DNA of 59,201 nt, taken from the NCBI RefSeq assembly GCF_004362975.1, contig NZ_SNXO01000012.1:1-59201 (forward strand), in the 5' to 3' direction. The position numbers and the translations under genes are program-made. This DNA comes from Aminicella lysinilytica. Its GTDB lineage: Bacteria; Bacillota; Clostridia; Peptostreptococcales; Anaerovoracaceae. This document shows, piece by piece, positions 15,687 through 24,112 of the stretch. The notes below the pieces were generated by a model, which was not told where the DNA came from, searched no databases, and worked only from the letters and a program-made list of their open reading frames with translations. The first letter of the stretch is position 1, and every line of letters begins with the position of its first letter.

Positions 15687-16692
15687 CATAATGAAAATCA
15701 GAGGTATGGCCGATTTCAAGGCTTTTGTCTTTGAAGAGAAAAATCGCAGGGCCATAGCCTGCATACTGGCAATGTCCCTGATCCTTGGAGTCGTTCAGGC
15801 TACCAAAGGGTTGACGGGTGGCAAGAAATATGTGACGGACAGGAAGGGAAATGTCGTCGGTCTAACTCGTGAAAATGGTAATGAGTCCGCGTCATATCCT
15901 TTGAAAATCAAGGCTTACAAAGGTGATATTAAGACCACTAAAGATATTGTACTGACTTTGCGGGGCGGATCTGCTACAGTAACTGAGAGTAATAAGACTG
16001 TGGATCCTATGGACAAATTAAATGAAAAACTGACAGACACGATCAGCGAAATTGAAAACACAGGGGATAGTAAGGTGACTTTGCCGGGGAAATTATCCGA
16101 CGGCACTGTCATCTCCTGGGACAAAGGAGAGACGGATAATATAGGGGTCATTTTTCTACTGCCCGTAATGCTCATATTGGTCATGTACTGGAACAGCAGG
16201 GAAAAGGTCCGCCATATGACAACAAATAATCTGGATAATGTAAGGAGTTCGTTACCTGCTTTTAATAATCAGCTGGTGATGTTACTGAATTGCGGATTGA
16301 TATTCAATGATGCTTTCGGGAGAATAGCACAGGGATATGCGAAGCAGAATCATAGCAGAGGATATTTTCAGGAAACGGTCCTTGACATAGAGAAGGAATC
16401 AGAGGAAACAAACAGGAGTCTTGTAAAGGTGCTCAACGACCATGCTAACCGCATAGGTGTAAGAGAATTTTCAAGGATCGTAAGCATCATTACGGACAAC
16501 CAATATAAAGGAGTGGATCTGACCGGCAAGTTGGAATCGGAAAGCAGTATACTCTGGAATCAGAGAAAAAAGCTGGCCGAAGAAAAAGGGAAACTGGCAG
16601 AGACCAGACTTACATTTCCTCTGGCTCTCCTTCTGATAGTTCTGATATTGATAACGGCTGCTCCGGCAGTCCTGCAGGTGAAAGGAGGATAA
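15676..16692 (+). CDS. TadC-like platform protein with an extracytoplasmic insertion
   Basis: 338 aa. A membrane segment (about 25-40) is followed by a hydrophilic stretch of about 115 residues (45-155), then a second membrane segment (156-172) and a T2SSF-like domain ending in a hydrophobic helix (about 311-332). The insertion is not in ordinary TadC. It starts at TTG (15676) behind AAGGA; an ATG at 15691 is too far from the site. It overlaps tadB by 11 bases. The second platform subunit is the natural role; what the insertion does is unknown. Confidence 0.75.
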   Translation: MKFDIMKIRGMADFKAFVFEEKNRRAIACILAMSLILGVVQATKGLTGGKKYVTDRKGNVVGLTRENGNESASYPLKIKAYKGDIKTTKDIVLTLRGGSATVTESNKTVDPMDKLNEKLTDTISEIENTGDSKVTLPGKLSDGTVISWDKGETDNIGVIFLLPVMLILVMYWNSREKVRHMTTNNLDNVRSSLPAFNNQLVMLLNCGLIFNDAFGRIAQGYAKQNHSRGYFQETVLDIEKESEETNRSLVKVLNDHANRIGVREFSRIVSIITDNQYKGVDLTGKLESESSILWNQRKKLAEEKGKLAETRLTFPLALLLIVLILITAAPAVLQVKGG

Positions 16693-16696
16693 GAAA

Positions 16697-16837
16697 ATGA
16701 AAATGTTGAAAAATAAACGTGGAATGGAAATGGTCCAGGTTGCGATCCTTATTGGACTCGCAGTGTGCCTCGGCCTCATTTTCAAAACCGAGATCACGGA
16801 ATTCGTAAACAAAACATTCCAAGGACTCAATAGTTGA
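16697..16837 (+). CDS. Small Flp-type pilin
   Basis: 46 aa: a basic lead (MKMLKNKRG), then MEMVQVAILIGLAV as the start of a hydrophobic helix and an amphipathic tail ending FQGLNS. It is too short for standard ORF lists. AAAGGAGG at 16681-16688 gives ideal spacing to the ATG. Cleavage after Gly9 would leave Gln at mature position 5, where type IV/Flp pilins have Glu. Its place between the platform genes and TadE-like genes supports a role as the pilin or a small structural subunit. Confidence 0.78.
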   Translation: MKMLKNKRGMEMVQVAILIGLAVCLGLIFKTEITEFVNKTFQGLNS

Positions 16838-16838
16838 T

Positions 16839-17162
16839 ATGGGCAATAAGAGAGGAAGTCAGATAGTAGAAGCTACCATAGTGTTGCCTGTAATAATACT
16901 GACGATCCTGAGCATGATAATGTTGCTGGTGTTTTTCTTCAGCTGCCTGACTACGCAGATGAGCGTTCACCAGCACCTCATCAGAAAGGCCGTTTCATCT
17001 AAGACTATGATCGGAGTTGAACGGTATTCCAGAGAAACGACCAAAGACATCGGCGGAGTAATAAGTATACTTATGAAGAAGGATGTATCCTCCAGCTGCT
17101 ATCTGATCAATGAGGTGACAGCTATCCGGTTAGGAGAGGCTATAAATGAAAAAGACCAATAG
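16839..17162 (+). CDS. TadE-like pseudopilin
   Basis: 107 aa, beginning KRGSQIVEATIVLPVIIL, the TadE signature of a class III prepilin-like helix with Glu following the small-residue cleavage site. The rest is a short extracytoplasmic domain. Its ATG follows the pilin stop by one base and it overlaps the next gene by 17 bases. Minor pseudopilins of this type prime or cap the Flp pilus. Confidence 0.8.
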   Translation: MGNKRGSQIVEATIVLPVIILTILSMIMLLVFFFSCLTTQMSVHQHLIRKAVSSKTMIGVERYSRETTKDIGGVISILMKKDVSSSCYLINEVTAIRLGEAINEKDQ

Positions 17163-18399
17163 AAAAAAAGGTTCGGTTACTATATTGATAATGCTGTTCT
17201 TCGTTACATTGGTGTCCATGATAATGGTCTTTGTTTCAGTATCTAAGGATTACGCTGTGAAAAGTACAGCAAGGGAATTGGGCCTTCTTTGGACAAATTC
17301 CATATTAGCCGAATACGATATCAATCTTCAGGAAAGATATAATATTTTTGGTTTTTACGGTCTGGAAGGAAATGTGGAGAAAAAAATCAATTATTACGCG
17401 GGAGAATCATACTCGAACAAAAGGTATGTCACATATAAAGGCTGCAGGGCAGAACTGTACGATTATAGTCTTGCTAATGTTGAAATGTCGGGTAAGCAGA
17501 TAGTGGCAGTGGGGAAACTTGCTGCCGCAGGGAAATTGCTGAAACCGAAAAAAGACATTAAACCGGCAGCAGGCGGAGAGGCCGGCATAATAAGAAACAA
17601 AGCGATACTAAATGGACTTCCCTCTAAGGGCTCCGGCAAGAGTATCACTATGGCCGGCATCTCCGATTCTCTTAAGAAAACCGAGACTATTAGAGGAGTA
17701 GTTAAGAAGGGAACAGATGAATATTTTGAAAATCAATACATATTCAAGTATTTCAAGGACAGAAGCAACAGCAGGGGACTGGGCAAGACTTTTTTTCAAA
17801 ACGAAGTGGAATACATTATCTGTGGGAAAACCGCTGACGCGGACAATGAGGCCTCAATCAGACGCAAGATAATAGCCCTGAGAGAAGCCATGAATCTTCT
17901 TTTTGTTATTAAGGATCCCAAGGCTAACGCAGAGACTCTGGCGGCCGCAGAACTTATAACACCCGGACCGGCGGCCCTTGCTACACAGAAGGCCATACAG
18001 GCGGCCTGGGCTCTGGCTGAAAGCTACAATGACTATCAGCTTCTCATAACCGGTAAGAGGGTACCCGTAGTAAAGGATGAAAAGTCATGGGCCATAGATC
18101 TGGAGTCTATAGTGGGCAGTAAGCCGAAAAAGGACGAAGACCCTGAGTTCAACACGAGTGCTTCTTATGTAGATCCGGGCAACATTCACGGGGAAGACTA
18201 TGAAGATTATCTGGGCATAATGGCCTATTCTATGGATGAGAAGGTGAAACTGCTTCGAATACTGGATCTGATACAGATCAACATGAAATATTGCTATTAT
18301 GGAGGCTTTAAAATCATAGATTACAACGGAGGCGTGAAGGTGACATTGAATGTTAACAGAAAATCATACGAAATCGAGAAAGAATATCAGCCTGAATAA
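17146..18399 (+). CDS. TadG/DUF5702-like pilus-associated protein
   Basis: 417 aa with one N-terminal membrane helix (about 10-30: GSVTILIMLFFVTLVSM) and a long extracytoplasmic region. The stretch SILAEYDINLQERYNIFGFYG after the helix matches what is known from clostridial Tad loci as DUF5702 proteins (…LSEYN..L…YGLF). The function is unknown; position suggests a minor structural or assembly component. It overlaps both neighbours. The family name is from memory of the pattern. Confidence 0.65.
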   Translation: MKKTNRKKGSVTILIMLFFVTLVSMIMVFVSVSKDYAVKSTARELGLLWTNSILAEYDINLQERYNIFGFYGLEGNVEKKINYYAGESYSNKRYVTYKGCRAELYDYSLANVEMSGKQIVAVGKLAAAGKLLKPKKDIKPAAGGEAGIIRNKAILNGLPSKGSGKSITMAGISDSLKKTETIRGVVKKGTDEYFENQYIFKYFKDRSNSRGLGKTFFQNEVEYIICGKTADADNEASIRRKIIALREAMNLLFVIKDPKANAETLAAAELITPGPAALATQKAIQAAWALAESYNDYQLLITGKRVPVVKDEKSWAIDLESIVGSKPKKDEDPEFNTSASYVDPGNIHGEDYEDYLGIMAYSMDEKVKLLRILDLIQINMKYCYYGGFKIIDYNGGVKVTLNVNRKSYEIEKEYQPE

Positions 18400-19141
18400 A
18401 AAGGGAAGTTATATAGTTGAAGCTACTATAGTAGTTCCAATATTTATCATAGCAGTTCTTATGCTCATAAGTATAATACCGATAATATCTACATGTGAAA
18501 ATATCACATATTCAGTTACAGAGGAAATGAGGATGGAAACTGCCAAGTCGGCTTTCAGAGACAATCCGGCAACGGCGCCCATCGCCATGGGTATAAGAGT
18601 AAACAGAGAAAACAGGAGACTGTCGTCATTTTATATAACCGGATATAAGTACAAATACAGAGCCCATGGAATAGATGACCTGATCACAGTGAATTTCACT
18701 TCAGCTTTTAAGGAAAAGAACCCACTGGGACTTTTCAGCAGGGTAGAATTCGAGGGAAAGCTAACGGGACGGGCTTACACGGGAAGTTATTATAAGGACA
18801 CTCCATCGACCAGATCGGAATTCGAGGAAGATAAAGAATCTAAGACCGTATATGTGTTCCCTAACTGGGGTAAATGTTATCATAATAAAAATTGTACATA
18901 TGTCCGCTCAAATTGCCACTTAGTATATCTGTCGCAGAATGTAAAAAGTTCCTTTCATTCATGTCCCCTCTGTGGATCCGCTGATGCGTCAATAGGCACG
19001 CCGGTCTTTTGTTTCGAGAGCAGTGGGGAGGCCTACCATCTGGCGTCTTGCAACGCCGTTGATAGATACTATATTGAAATGGAGAAGGATGAAGCTGTTG
19101 AAAAGGGCTATATGCCTTGCAGCAAGTGCGGGGGAGAATGA
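18350..19141 (+). CDS. TadE-like protein with duplicated Cys/His motif
   Basis: 263 aa. Residues about 17-45 are a TadE-type helix (KKGSYIVEATIVVPIFII). The C-terminal third carries two related motifs: CYHNKNCTYV…SCPLCG (about 178-214) and AYHLASC…GYMPCSKCG (about 229-262). The Y-H-x3-C … P-C-x-x-C-G pattern resembles small metal-binding modules seen in many clostridial surface proteins. On the outside of the cell these cysteines could bind zinc or form disulfides. It overlaps the upstream gene by 50 bases and shares ATGA with the next one. Confidence 0.7.
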   Translation: MLTENHTKSRKNISLNKKGSYIVEATIVVPIFIIAVLMLISIIPIISTCENITYSVTEEMRMETAKSAFRDNPATAPIAMGIRVNRENRRLSSFYITGYKYKYRAHGIDDLITVNFTSAFKEKNPLGLFSRVEFEGKLTGRAYTGSYYKDTPSTRSEFEEDKESKTVYVFPNWGKCYHNKNCTYVRSNCHLVYLSQNVKSSFHSCPLCGSADASIGTPVFCFESSGEAYHLASCNAVDRYYIEMEKDEAVEKGYMPCSKCGGE

Positions 19142-19674
19142 TGAACGATCATATTGAAGTAAATTACAAGTCCGGGGATATAGAAGAATTTCATAAAGAA
19201 CTGATAAACCGTAGTCTTTGCGGTCTGTTTTTGCCCGGCAATGTACTTGAGTGCCAGGGCGCGACTATTATAACCTATAGTACAAAGGACTACTTGCCGG
19301 TGACGGCCGTGGAGGCTTTGGATGTATGCCGTGCTTTGGACATGATCAGCTGTCTTATGGCGGCAATGATGGAGGCTGAGCGAAGATATTTCTTCCTTGG
19401 CGAATATAGTATGGAACCGGAACATATTTATGTTAGCATGGAAGGTAGTCAGGTGTGCCTCATATACAGAAAGGCGGAATATGCTGACGAAAAGCAAGTC
19501 TACGAAAAACTCATAGATCTTATAGAAATATTAAAGACCAAGCTGGTAAATGGGGGAGAGAGTTATCTGGATACGGCGGCAGGGTATCTGCGCAGAGGCA
19601 AATCAAGCCCGGGAGTCGTAAGACACCGCATAGAGGAACTCAGCAGGGAAGCTCGTGCCTGCAGGTTCGAATAA
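19141..19674 (+). CDS. Tad-locus protein of unknown function, possibly a short DUF6382 relative
   Basis: 177 aa, no signal peptide or membrane segment. The order of short strands and helices, with an E-x-x-Y-F-F-L segment then PEHIYVSMEG, recalls the N-terminal DUF6382 domain found at the end of clostridial Tad operons, which usually continues into an FHA domain. No FHA domain is present here. GGGGGAG is at 19129-19135, favouring the ATG at 19141 over 19138. It is the last gene of the operon. I would not assign a function. Confidence 0.5.
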   Translation: MNDHIEVNYKSGDIEEFHKELINRSLCGLFLPGNVLECQGATIITYSTKDYLPVTAVEALDVCRALDMISCLMAAMMEAERRYFFLGEYSMEPEHIYVSMEGSQVCLIYRKAEYADEKQVYEKLIDLIEILKTKLVNGGESYLDTAAGYLRRGKSSPGVVRHRIEELSREARACRFE

Positions 19675-19679
19675 ATGAA

Positions 19680-19705
19680 ATACCGCTCACTGATGTGAGC
19701 GGTAT
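19680..19705. terminator. Hairpin between the convergent tad operon and zinc-ribbon gene
   Basis: ATACCGCTCAC (19680-19690) pairs perfectly with GTGAGCGGTAT (19695-19705). The minus-strand side continues TTTCATTTATT, so it probably terminates the zinc-ribbon gene best, and may also stop the tad transcript. Confidence 0.65.
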
Positions 19706-19721
19706 GGTTTGCCGAATCTAC

Positions 19722-19883
19722 TTATTTGTTAAAGTTTCTTCTAGCTGCTTTTTTCTTGTCTCTGCATTCTTTGCATCTTTTTGGCTCGTTTTCGAAGCCT
19801 TTTTCTTTGTAGAATTCCTGTTCGCCAACGGTGAATACGAATTCCTGACCGCAATCCTGGCAGATTAATGTCTTGTCTTCCAT
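19722..19883 (-). CDS. Small zinc-ribbon protein
   Basis: 53 aa starting MEDKTLICQDCGQEF, then FTVGEQEFY and KRCKECRDKKKAARR. Two C-x2-C pairs about 28 residues apart make one zinc ribbon with a basic tail. This matches the 'probable zinc-ribbon domain' peptides common in Firmicutes, whose function is not established. GGAGG lies just upstream and a promoter is at 19977-20005. It is too short for many gene lists. Confidence 0.8.
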   Translation of the reverse strand: MEDKTLICQDCGQEFVFTVGEQEFYKEKGFENEPKRCKECRDKKKAARRNFNK

Positions 19884-19976
19884 TTTATAGCTTTTCCTCC
19901 TATGAATATTATATTAATTTAATTGGGTTCGATATTCATATTAGGAATACGAGACTTATTAATTAATACAATGTCT

Positions 19977-20005
19977 ATTATAAGCCATTATTTTGGGTTT
20001 GTCCA
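19977..20005 (-). promoter_or_regulatory. Promoter of the zinc-ribbon gene
   Basis: Minus strand TGGACA (20000-20005), 17-base spacer, TATAAT (19977-19982), giving a leader of about 85 nt. It lies just past the rnr stop codon. Confidence 0.55.
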
Positions 20006-20028
20006 GCAATTTAGAATATTAAAGCATT

Positions 20029-21972
20029 TTATTTGTTAATAAATAAAAAATCTATCTGCTTGTCTTCCGGGACTGCGCCTTTGACTTTGATTTTTACAGG
20101 GTCGCCCAGGGCGTAAATCTTATGGTTGCGCTCGCCGATGACACGGTATTTGTTTTCTTCGTAAATATAGTAATCGTCATTGAGACTGTCCAGCCTTACC
20201 ATACCTTCGATAGTATTAGGCAACTGTACGTATATACCGAAGTTAGTAACGCCGCTGATGACTCCATCATATTTTTCTCCAACATGATCCAGCATATACT
20301 GGGCCTTTTTCATCTTTTCCACGTCACGTTCCATCTCCTGAGCAGTGCGTTCTGTGATAGAAGATTGGTCAGCCGCTTTCTCTGCAGCATTCTTGAAGCG
20401 TTTTAGCATAGCCGCGTTGGCTTTTCCTGTAATGCATGCCTTGATAATTCTGTGGATCATCAGATCAGGATATCTTCTGATAGGGGAGGTGAAGTGGCAG
20501 TAGTAATCGAAAGCCAGACCGAAGTGCCCATCGCAGCGTGTGCTGTAATATGCCTTTTTCATAGACCTTAGAATCACCGTGCTTACTATAGTTTCGTAGG
20601 ATTCTCCTTTGATCTTATCGAGTATATCATTTAACATCTTGGGATGAATATTATCAGGATTACCAGGAAGGTTTATGCCGAAACCTGCAAGGAAAGCCTT
20701 TAACTCAACGATCCTGTCAGGATCCGGTTTTTCGTGTACACGGTACACGAAGGGGTATTCCATCCAGTAGGAGTGCTCAGCTACGGTCATATTGGCCGCC
20801 AGCATGAACTCTTCGATCATTCTGTTGGCGCAGCGTCTGTCTTCGATGGCTATGTCTACAGGAATCTCATCTTTGCCAAGGATAATTTCAGCTTCATCGA
20901 AGTCGAAGTCCAGACTGCCTTTTTCCTTACGCTTCTTCCGCAGGATTTCAGCCAGCTCTTCCATAAGCAAAAGATCCTCATAAATACCAGAATACCTGTC
21001 AATCAGGTCAGCATCGTGATTTTCCAACATATCTGATACGTCGTCATAGACCATCCTGCCTTTAGAATTGATGATACTCTCAAAGATATCATGATTGACG
21101 ATATCTCCATTACTGTCAATTTCCATTTCGCAGCTGAGAGTGAGCCTGTCGACTCCCTCGAAAAGACTGCAGATGCCGTTGGACAGTGACTTGGGCAGCA
21201 TAGGCACTACTCTGGTGAGCAGATATACGCTGTTACCGCGTTTAAGGGCTTCTTCATCTAAAGGGCCGCCAGCTTTCACATAGTGGGTGACATCTGCGAT
21301 ATGCACGCCCAGAAGATAGTTGCCGTTCGGCAGTTTGTCTACAGAGACTGCGTCGTCCAGATCCTTGGACTGAGCGCCATCAATGGTGATGATCGTCTTT
21401 TCACGTAGATCCCTGCGGCCTGCGATTTCTTTCGCAGATATTTCTTCCTTGGACTTCGCCGCGGCCTCAGCCTCAACTTTGCTGGGGAATGTCTCTCTCA
21501 GGCCCTTTGCTCTGATGAGAGCTTTGATCTCGCCGCCGACCTCGCCGCTTTTGGCGATGATTTCTGTGATTCGACCCTCGGCGTTTGCATTCTTGCTGGG
21601 GTATTTGGTAATGAGCGCCACGACCTTGTCACCGGTGTGGGCGTTTCTATATTCCGATTTAGGCACAAAAATATCATCGCAGTTTTTCCTGTCGTCGGCT
21701 ATGACGAAGCCGAATTTTTTTCTGCGTTGGAATGTGCCTACGACTTCAGTATTTGCATGGATAAGAACGCCGTCTATGATGCCTTCTCTGTTTTTGCCCC
21801 AAAGATATTCCGGCAGCAGGTCTACGCGGACTGTATCGCCGTGCATGGCATCGCGCATATTGCTCTTATCAATGTAAATATCGCCGTCTTCCTCTTGCCG
21901 TACAAAGCCGGCGCCGGATCTGGTCTTTTCTAATATGCCTGTTATTATATTGTTGTTTGTGTTTTTACTCAT
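20029..21972 (-). CDS. rnr: Ribonuclease R (RNB family 3'-5' exoribonuclease)
   Basis: 647 aa. Cold-shock/OB domains (about 5-150), the RNB catalytic domain with DGAQSKDLDDAVSV (about 205-218, metal-binding aspartates) and SNGICSL, and a C-terminal S1 domain (about 565-645). It degrades structured RNA. It lacks the N-terminal helix-turn-helix of longer RNase R proteins. The ATG at 21972 has no Shine-Dalgarno sequence: the 15 bases upstream are the T-tract of a terminator plus AACAATT. A TTG at 21993 in frame would lie inside that terminator hairpin. Confidence 0.93.
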   Translation of the reverse strand: MSKNTNNNIITGILEKTRSGAGFVRQEEDGDIYIDKSNMRDAMHGDTVRVDLLPEYLWGKNREGIIDGVLIHANTEVVGTFQRRKKFGFVIADDRKNCDDIFVPKSEYRNAHTGDKVVALITKYPSKNANAEGRITEIIAKSGEVGGEIKALIRAKGLRETFPSKVEAEAAAKSKEEISAKEIAGRRDLREKTIITIDGAQSKDLDDAVSVDKLPNGNYLLGVHIADVTHYVKAGGPLDEEALKRGNSVYLLTRVVPMLPKSLSNGICSLFEGVDRLTLSCEMEIDSNGDIVNHDIFESIINSKGRMVYDDVSDMLENHDADLIDRYSGIYEDLLLMEELAEILRKKRKEKGSLDFDFDEAEIILGKDEIPVDIAIEDRRCANRMIEEFMLAANMTVAEHSYWMEYPFVYRVHEKPDPDRIVELKAFLAGFGINLPGNPDNIHPKMLNDILDKIKGESYETIVSTVILRSMKKAYYSTRCDGHFGLAFDYYCHFTSPIRRYPDLMIHRIIKACITGKANAAMLKRFKNAAEKAADQSSITERTAQEMERDVEKMKKAQYMLDHVGEKYDGVISGVTNFGIYVQLPNTIEGMVRLDSLNDDYYIYEENKYRVIGERNHKIYALGDPVKIKVKGAVPEDKQIDFLFINK

Positions 21973-21978
21973 AATTGT

Positions 21979-22013
21979 TAAAAAAACTGGCAAACGGTAT
22001 TTCCGCCTGCCAG
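21979..22013 (-). terminator. Terminator of the trk-ispH operon
   Basis: Minus-strand hairpin CTGGCAGGCGG…CCGTTTGCCAG (21987-22013) followed by a T-run at 21979-21986. It stands only about 7 bases before the rnr ATG, so rnr expression must come from readthrough or from a promoter inside the ispH gene. Confidence 0.8.
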
Positions 22014-22037
22014 AAAGACTTACTTTTTTAATGATGA

Positions 22038-24092
22038 TTATTCCTCATCCTTGGTTTCTTCAACGGCTGCTTCTTCAGCAACTGGAGTTTCTTCTGCAGG
22101 AGCTTCCTCTACAGGAGCCTCCTCAACAGGTGCTTCCTCAACTACTGGAGCTTCCTCTACAGGAGCTACTTCAGCAGGGGCTTCGCCTGCAGCATCTTTG
22201 ATTGAAAGACTGATTCTCTTTCTCTCAGTATCGATGTCCAGAATCTTAGCGTTTACATCCTGACCAACAGTAAGCTCATCGCCGATGTTGTTCACATGCT
22301 TGTTAGCAACTTCTGAGATATGAACGAGTCCATCAAGACCCGGCTCAAGCTCTACGAAAGCGCCGTACTCTTTCAGCTGAACTACCTTACCATGAACGAT
22401 CTGATCTACATGATAATTTTCATTGATCACTGACCAAGGTTCAGGTGTAGTCTGCTTAAGGCCAAGTGAAATCTTGCCCTTTTCACGATTCATTGAAAGG
22501 ATCTTGACTCTGATCTTCTGACCGATTTCAAGAACTTCATCAGGGTGCTTAAGTTTGCCCCATGAAATCTCTGAAATGTGAAGAAGTCCGTCGATTCCTC
22601 CCAGGTCTACGAATGCACCATAGTCTGTGAACCTCATAACAGTTCCTTCAACTATGTCATCGACCTGCAGTGTTGCCCAGATCTCATCAAGCTGCTTCTG
22701 TCTCTCTTCAGCTAATACAGCCTTATGAGAGAATACCGCTCTGTTTCTTCTCTGGTCAACTCTGGTTACCCTGACTGATAAAATCTGTCCCATGAATTCG
22801 TCTGCGTTCTCAATATACTTGTTTGAGAGCTGGGATAGAGGAATGAATCCGGATACTTCCTTGTATACCGCAATGACTCCGCCTTTAACAGCCTTGACAA
22901 CTTTAACTTCTATAATGGTCTTATTCTCTAGAGCGTCGTTGATCTCGTTCCAATGCTCGTTAACTTCCAGTCTCTTCTTGGACAGCAGGATTCCTCCGTC
23001 ACTGTCATCGGTCTTTACGACCTTAGCCTGGATTTCGTCTCCGACCTTGAATAGATCAGTCAGCGTCTGGCCTTCTTCCAGTGATACTTCATTTACTGTC
23101 AGAATTCCGTCTTTTTTGCAGCCCATGTTTACGATGACTTCTGTGTCGCTTACCTGGTCAACTTTACCGGTAACGATCTCTCCCGTATGTGGGAGTCTCA
23201 GAGATGCATCGATCTCGTCCATGTAGTCTGCCATTGAATTTGTTTCGTTGGTGATATTTTCACTCATGTTAGCAATAACCTCCTTAATAACACGTTCAGG
23301 CGTCGAGGCACCTGCCGCAACTCCTATTCTATCGCATTTTTGCAATTCTTTCAACGGTAAATCTTCATTATTTTCAACAAAATACGATTTAATGCAGTTT
23401 TTTTTGCAGATTTCGTATAATTTCCTGCTGTTGGAAGAATTTTTCCCGCCGATAATGATCATGGCGTCGACATTTTTCGACAAACCAAAGGCGGCTTCCT
23501 GACGTTCCCGGGTAGCGCTGCATATGGTATCGTTGACCGTAATTTCCACGCCGTGGTCTATGAGCACCTTCGTAACTTCGCTGAGTGTTTCTTCGTTCAG
23601 TGTAGTCTGACACACCACGAAGGCCTCCTGACCGGCAAAAGCTTCAGCTTCAGTTTTGTTGCCGATGATGCTGGCTTCATTATCACACCAGCCATTTATG
23701 CCGATGACCTCAGGATGATTTTTGTCGCCTACTATGATCACATGCCGGCCCTGATCCTTTGCTTGCCGTACTAATTTGTGTATGCGGGTGACAAAAGGGC
23801 AGGTTGCGTCTACAAGGTCAAGGCCCTGGGCTTCAGCCCGCACAAAAAATTCCTCGCTTTCGCCGTGAGATCTGACGATGACTATATCGCCGGCGCTTGC
23901 TTCATGGAGATCGGATATGATGCCGACTCCGCGGGATGCAAGGTCGTCGGTGACTGCGGTGTTATGTATGAGCGGGCCGCAGGTAAAAATGCGCCTGCCG
24001 TCCGTATTGTGTTCTATTTGATCGATTGTTTTTTCCAAGGCTCTGCGAACGCCGAAGCAAAATCCGCTGTGTTCTGCTCTGATAATTTCCAT
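22038..24092 (-). CDS. ispH: IspH (HMBPP reductase) fused to S1-domain RNA-binding protein
   Basis: 684 aa. Residues 1-280 are HMBPP reductase of the MEP isoprenoid pathway, with the three cluster cysteines in GFCFGVRRA, ATCPFVTRIH and DTICSATRERQ. Residues about 300-635 hold four S1 domains, as in ribosomal protein S1 (repeated GxV/DYGAFVDLGGIDGLLHISE). This fusion is known in Clostridia. The C-terminal 45 residues are a low-complexity run of PVEEAP-like repeats. It is 20 bases after trkH in the same operon. Confidence 0.95.
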   Translation of the reverse strand: MEIIRAEHSGFCFGVRRALEKTIDQIEHNTDGRRIFTCGPLIHNTAVTDDLASRGVGIISDLHEASAGDIVIVRSHGESEEFFVRAEAQGLDLVDATCPFVTRIHKLVRQAKDQGRHVIIVGDKNHPEVIGINGWCDNEASIIGNKTEAEAFAGQEAFVVCQTTLNEETLSEVTKVLIDHGVEITVNDTICSATRERQEAAFGLSKNVDAMIIIGGKNSSNSRKLYEICKKNCIKSYFVENNEDLPLKELQKCDRIGVAAGASTPERVIKEVIANMSENITNETNSMADYMDEIDASLRLPHTGEIVTGKVDQVSDTEVIVNMGCKKDGILTVNEVSLEEGQTLTDLFKVGDEIQAKVVKTDDSDGGILLSKKRLEVNEHWNEINDALENKTIIEVKVVKAVKGGVIAVYKEVSGFIPLSQLSNKYIENADEFMGQILSVRVTRVDQRRNRAVFSHKAVLAEERQKQLDEIWATLQVDDIVEGTVMRFTDYGAFVDLGGIDGLLHISEISWGKLKHPDEVLEIGQKIRVKILSMNREKGKISLGLKQTTPEPWSVINENYHVDQIVHGKVVQLKEYGAFVELEPGLDGLVHISEVANKHVNNIGDELTVGQDVNAKILDIDTERKRISLSIKDAAGEAPAEVAPVEEAPVVEEAPVEEAPVEEAPAEETPVAEEAAVEETKDEE

Positions 24093-24112
24093 TGGCTGCT
24101 CCTTTTCGTAAA

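Noticed and set aside
22051-22263. Ser/Ala/Gly-rich plus-strand ORF
   Set aside because: It is the reverse reading of the PVEEAP-type low-complexity repeats at the end of the IspH-S1 fusion.
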